This document shows, piece after piece, positions 61,801 to 64,000 of a stretch of DNA of 64,000 nt. The position numbers and the translations under genes were made by a program. Each line of letters opens with the position of its first letter. Position 1 is the stretch's first letter. Location of the stretch: positions 1,116,001 through 1,180,000 of the forward strand of contig JAUIRK010001034.1 of assembly GCA_030549495.1 (NCBI GenBank), read 5' to 3'. The notes under the pieces are model-generated. The model saw only the letters and a program-made list of their open reading frames with translations. It ran no database searches and was not told the DNA's origin. Source of the stretch: Nectonema munidae (Eukaryota > Nematomorpha > Nectonematoida > Nectonematidae).

Positions 61801-64000
61801 ATATAGGAAAAGGTATCGTTTTAAATCGACTCAAATATATAAATGTAAAAAATGATTATATTTTGCCCCACAAAAAAGATGTTAAAGAAGTTACCAATCA
61901 TGTTCAAGCTTTTGAAGATTTGGTGAACTAGATTTCGTCCTCTCAATTTCCGTAATGTAAACAACTTGCTCCCTTACATGTGTTTACAACGAACTCTGAA
62001 TTATCGAATCAGCTACGCTACTCCCACGTTTTTTTAATAGCAAACACAGATTTACACTCGTTCAATGTTCGTTTACACAATTTACCGTTGATTTTATATG
62101 TGTCTGTACGTGAAACATTAGAGTATGTGAAACATTATACAACACATCTTTCAATTAAAAATTTTTCATTTAACGCCATATCTATATTGTTCCAATTTCT
62201 TTCAAATAGATTCTTCGTTTTTTCTTCTTCCAAAAACAAATTGAGTAAACAGAATGCAATGTCTTCTCTCTTTCAAAGAATTCGTGAGTGATTTGAAAGT
62301 GCCATTCTTTTAAATATATTTTCATTTTTTGCTTTCATTTTAGCTCCATTCTGCGATGCCCAATTTATGATTGAGGAAATCAAAGAAGAAACGGCAATTT
62401 TAAAAATTACTCCAGCCACTTTTAAATTCATCGATGCTTACATGTGAGATTTTATTTCATTTTGAAAAAATCACTTTGTTCGATTGATTTCTCACTCCAC
62501 AAATTGCCATGTGCCAATTTAAGTTTTATGTCTTACAAAACTTTAAATATTACATATTCTTTTCTCGTTTTAAACCTTTGTTAACTGGTATACTAATTAT
62601 TTAATTTAAAATGAGTTCAGTTAGTGTAAAACTCAAACAATACGCTTTTAAATTCTAGAAATAAAATACTGAAGCAATTATCAAAAAGTTTTGAAATTTT
62701 TTTTACATGATTGTAAGTTAGGAAACCTAACCTCATGGGAACAGAAAATTATTATCCATGTGTGCGAATTTTAAGTGTTATTCACATTGGTAAATGTAAA
62801 TCAGGTTTAAAAGAATACTTAAATTTTAAATTCAAAAAGTCACTAATGAGATTCTAAATTTTTTCATCAGATCAATGTTAATATCTCAAAATATGAAACA
62901 TTTTGCTGTTTTAATCCTAGAATAGCTCAAAAACCGGCAAAGTCCGTTAAAAATTATGGTACCTTTGAGTTATGTGCTCTAACGCCGTCTATTTCAACAC
63001 TTGTGCTTAACTAATAAATATTCCTCTGGCATGGATTCAGTATTCAGGGAAATTTGCTTACCCACATCCACATTATCAATACGGCTTTATTTGCAAAGTA
63101 AAAATGTCTAGCATGCACGTTTCGTTCGCGATTAATAATTATATGAAAAAAACAAACTTTTTATCCATGATTGTTCTTGATTTCTAATCTTGAAAAAAAA
63201 AATTAAGAGACTTTTGTTTTATATCAATAATTTTTTTTTAATTCTTAGTTTTAAAATGAATTGCAAAATATCGTGAGTTTGTTTATAATTCTTTCAAGTT
63301 TCTATACTTTGTTCATATTATCTAAAAATGATTAATTTATTCTTAAAAATTTTGATAAAATATCTGCAATAAGTCTGTTTTATATTTTTTTTAATTTTAG
63401 TGCATCATTCTATAATCCCAAAGACAAAACAAAATGGTGTTTAATGTTTATTTAGTAGATAAGTTGATTGGTGCTTTTCCAAGTGCATCATCAATTAGTT
63501 CGTTAGTTAAAAATTTAGACGGCCTAACCGCTTGTGCATGAAGCTAAGTTTATATAATCCGATTTTAAGTATAAATATCTCAATATTTTTATACTAATCA
63601 TGTTTAATTATTTGTATGACACTGCTTTCATCTGCAATGTCCTAATTTTAAAATATTTTGAAATGATCATTTTTAGACATTTTTCTTCAGCCTAATTTTT
63701 TAATGCGAAACTTTTGATTCTATCACAAAAAGATTAGACTTGTAATTATTATTATTGATTTTAAAAAGCCATTTAATTTTTAATTTGTTTCTTGTTTATC
63801 CAAAGATTAAAGCATATTAATTAATTTCTTTTAAAAAACTTTTTAGAATTAAAATGACTTCTCTGTCATCTTTAATCCATTCTACTCTATCCATTTTTCC
63901 TAATCTCGTCCAATCAGAATCATCCACTTCTCCGAAATTTAACGATTCAAAGAGTGAAAATTTCATCTGGAAAACACTTGACAATTTGAATCCCGGTGCT
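49529..64000 (+). CDS. Multi-exon fibronectin type III repeat protein, internal part
   Basis: At least twelve plus-strand exons encode divergent FN3 domains: segments such as [20 protein letters not shown] with [34 protein letters not shown] and [13 protein letters not shown] show the A-B strand Pro/Trp pattern and the L-P-x-x-x-Y motif of FN3 strand F. Exons join mostly in phase 1, with one join in phase 2, and the frames fit at each junction. N-glycosylation motifs (NVTW, NASY, NMTS, NATH) suggest a secreted or extracellular position. No signal peptide, membrane span or catalytic domain lies in the window, so identity is open; receptor-type tyrosine phosphatases of the Ptp10D/PTPRB type and other adhesion proteins share this design. 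Oddities: a frameshift at a T run in one exon and a transposon close to another. The gene continues past the window end and probably starts before 49529. Confidence 0.75.
50770..51141 (+). CDS. FN3 gene, exon B
   Basis: Acceptor ctttttcag; donor cag|gttcaa. Phase 1 at both ends. Starts [20 protein letters not shown], followed by TWSPP, a typical FN3 A-B start, and ends near [24 protein letters not shown] segment fits strand C. Confidence 0.7.
51783..51953 (+). CDS. FN3 gene, exon C
   Basis: Acceptor ttttttaaag; donor tag|gtaaag, a strong donor. Phase 1 at both ends. Encodes [20 protein letters not shown] and WRIKPLKK, with the tryptophan of strand B. Confidence 0.6.
52006..52134 (+). CDS. 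FN3 gene, exon D
   Basis: Acceptor attttttag; donor ttgg|gtattt. Phase 1 at both ends. Encodes [20 protein letters not shown] and [15 protein letters not shown], the F-G half of the domain begun in exon C. Only 52 bases of intron separate it from exon C. Confidence 0.6.
52187..52340 (+). CDS. FN3 gene, exon E
   Basis: Acceptor tcattag; donor atga|gtatca. Starts in phase 1 with [20 protein letters not shown] and ends in phase 2 after TSN. The intron before it is 52 bases and the one after it 57 bases. Confidence 0.65.
52398..52510 (+). CDS. FN3 gene, exon F
   Basis: Acceptor cttttctag; donor acag|gtttct. The first base completes a Glu codon from exon E, then [20 protein letters not shown] and [11 protein letters not shown] follow. 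[11 protein letters not shown] is a textbook FN3 strand E-F turn. Ends in phase 1. Confidence 0.75.
53304..53321. repeat. (ca)n microsatellite
   Basis: Short uninterrupted ca run in an intron of the FN3 gene. Confidence 0.85.
53614..53955 (+). CDS. FN3 gene, exons G1 and G2 with a 63-base intron
   Basis: Acceptor tttttttcag; donor acaa|gtaact; phase 1 at both ends. The frame is open throughout, but 53712-53774 looks like a 63-base intron (aag|gtattt to tttttttaag). Without it the domain reads [20 protein letters not shown] then [20 protein letters not shown] and [15 protein letters not shown], a clean FN3 fold; with it, an unlikely hydrophobic insert of 21 residues appears. Confidence 0.7.
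54722..55092. mobile_element. pogo/Tigger-like MITE in an intron
   Basis: Left end atacagtcaaacctgctttg and right end, read on the minus strand, atccagccaaacctggatta are imperfect inverted copies. The interior contains ctataacgaccac, a phrase commonly seen near the ends of Tigger-type elements. No transposase is visible. It lies between FN3 exons G and H. Confidence 0.6.
55637..55988 (+). CDS. FN3 gene, exon H, with a frame change at a T run
   Basis: Acceptor tatttcaag; donor acaaa|gtaatc. Starts [20 protein letters not shown] and W, ends [20 protein letters not shown]. The two halves lie in different frames; the switch falls at a run of nine T near 55779-55787, where one T fewer would keep a single FN3 domain. 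This may be a sequencing or assembly error or a real lesion. Confidence 0.65.
57252..57575 (+). CDS. FN3 gene, exon I, right end unclear
   Basis: Acceptor aatttag; phase 1 start. Encodes [40 protein letters not shown] and [12 protein letters not shown]. After this the reading frame stops; another frame gives [20 protein letters not shown], which fits strands F-G, so a frame change near 57540 is likely. No good donor was found, and a mariner element starts at about 57685. Confidence 0.55.
57685..58996 (-). mobile_element. mariner-type transposon, ~1.3 kb
   Basis: Inverted ends of about 70 bp: 57687-57757 (gcccaaaaaatgtata ... atcattttattatttttttc) and 58927-58993 (reverse complement of the same theme, tcccaaaaaatgtata). 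TA-rich sequence on both sides fits a TA target. It contains one minus-strand transposase reading frame in pieces. It lies shortly after FN3 exon I. Confidence 0.88.
57760..58830 (-). pseudogene. mariner transposase, frameshifted
   Basis: Minus strand. The start is [11 protein letters not shown] at 58830. Later pieces are [20 protein letters not shown] (DE..FKLNG holds the first catalytic Asp), [31 protein letters not shown], and finally [20 protein letters not shown] with KVYATKP. The second Asp region, usually QDGAPPH, is damaged (near 58075). [15 protein letters not shown] is the mark of a mariner family that I recall as abundant in arthropods including copepods. At least three frameshifts and an altered DFFLWG (GFFLWG) make it inactive. 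Confidence 0.9.
59000..60110. other. No exon recognised between the mariner and hAT remnants
   Basis: AT-rich, probably intron of the FN3 gene. A plus-strand frame just after the mariner ([13 protein letters not shown]) has no FN3 features. Confidence 0.4.
60120..61560 (-). pseudogene. hAT transposase remnant of ZMYM6/ZBED type
   Basis: Minus strand pieces in order: [11 protein letters not shown] (61400), a [20 protein letters not shown] block (61083 on), [16 protein letters not shown] remnants, and 60459-60130 with [20 protein letters not shown], then [20 protein letters not shown] and CCVGKL. The last block matches the segment of these transposases that reads LNLxLQG-x-x-x-I--F--KI-AF--KL. 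Stops are numerous and no terminal repeats were found. It lies in an FN3 gene intron, antisense to that gene. Confidence 0.65.
62212..62283 (+). CDS. FN3 gene, exon J (tentative)
   Basis: A strong donor c|gtgagt ends a frame in phase 1 (SSLFQRI), which joins to the next exon as RIPPFCDAQF. The start is guessed from an acceptor-like caaatag, and it would complete a phase-2 codon. Only 24 residues, with [13 protein letters not shown] resembling a G strand. Confidence 0.35.
62344..62443 (+). CDS. FN3 gene, exon K
   Basis: Acceptor ttcattttag; donor acat|gtgaga. Phase 1 start, phase 2 end. Encodes [20 protein letters not shown] and [12 protein letters not shown], matching FN3 strands A-C. Joins to the next exon as DAYIIKMTS. 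Confidence 0.7.
63847..64000 (+). CDS. FN3 gene, exon L, cut by the window end
   Basis: Acceptor aactttttag; the first base completes an Ile codon. Encodes [20 protein letters not shown] to [13 protein letters not shown], where LDNLNPGA is the FN3 strand E-F turn. The exon continues beyond the window. Confidence 0.75.

Noticed and set aside
49529-64000. Naming the FN3 gene as a receptor tyrosine phosphatase
   Set aside because: Only FN3 domains are visible; neither a membrane segment nor a phosphatase domain lies within the window.

Overview
The window is eukaryotic, AT-rich DNA with few genes and many transposons. Coding pieces are split by short introns with GT..AG borders. The transposon set (mariner, piggyBac, hAT, PIF/Harbinger, RTE and Jockey/CR1-like LINEs, a tRNA-derived SINE) is typical of an invertebrate. 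The mariner and RTE proteins, and a Cc8L18.2-like repeat protein, are ones I associate with arthropods, copepods in particular. A small crustacean such as a sea louse is my best guess, but this is inference and I could not search a database.

Layout. 0.2-1.8 kb: broken copy of a Cc8L18.2-like repetitive gene. 1.8-4.9 kb: dispersed element with two satellite-like arrays of about 150 bp period. 5.2-9.1 kb: the most distinctive locus, an intact intronless 782-residue membrane-anchored protein kinase, followed by a 77-78 bp tandem repeat and a second partial copy of the same gene that has no kinase domain. 11.6-18.8 kb: minus-strand LINE split by a 3.9 kb piggyBac transposon and by two smaller MITEs. 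20.6-23.3 kb: a second decayed LINE. 23.7-26.5 kb: hAT element and a plus-strand LINE with its own insertion. 26.4-26.7 kb: near-perfect 160-bp-arm palindrome. 26.8-28.9 kb: a second copy of the satellite-bearing element. 29.4-32.2 kb: RTE-type LINE, minus strand. 33.6-34.7 kb: hAT transposase remnant with a TTAA MITE inside it. 36.5-36.9 kb: Harbinger-type MITE and a tRNA-derived SINE. 37-46 kb: no gene seen. 46-49.2 kb: hAT remnants and a second SINE.

49.5-64 kb: the internal part of a multi-exon plus-strand gene for a protein of repeated fibronectin type III (FN3) domains. The exons mostly join in phase 1 and the splice sites fit. Both ends lie outside the window. A receptor-type tyrosine phosphatase (Ptp10D/PTPRB type) is one possibility, but no phosphatase domain lies here. 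Its introns hold a pogo/Tigger-like MITE, a decayed mariner and a decayed hAT element.

Only the kinase locus and the FN3 gene look like genes under selection; nearly everything else is transposon debris. The kinase is the best candidate for something undescribed. It joins a signal peptide, a single membrane span, a 69-residue internal repeat and a complete Ser/Thr kinase domain with a short C-lobe.
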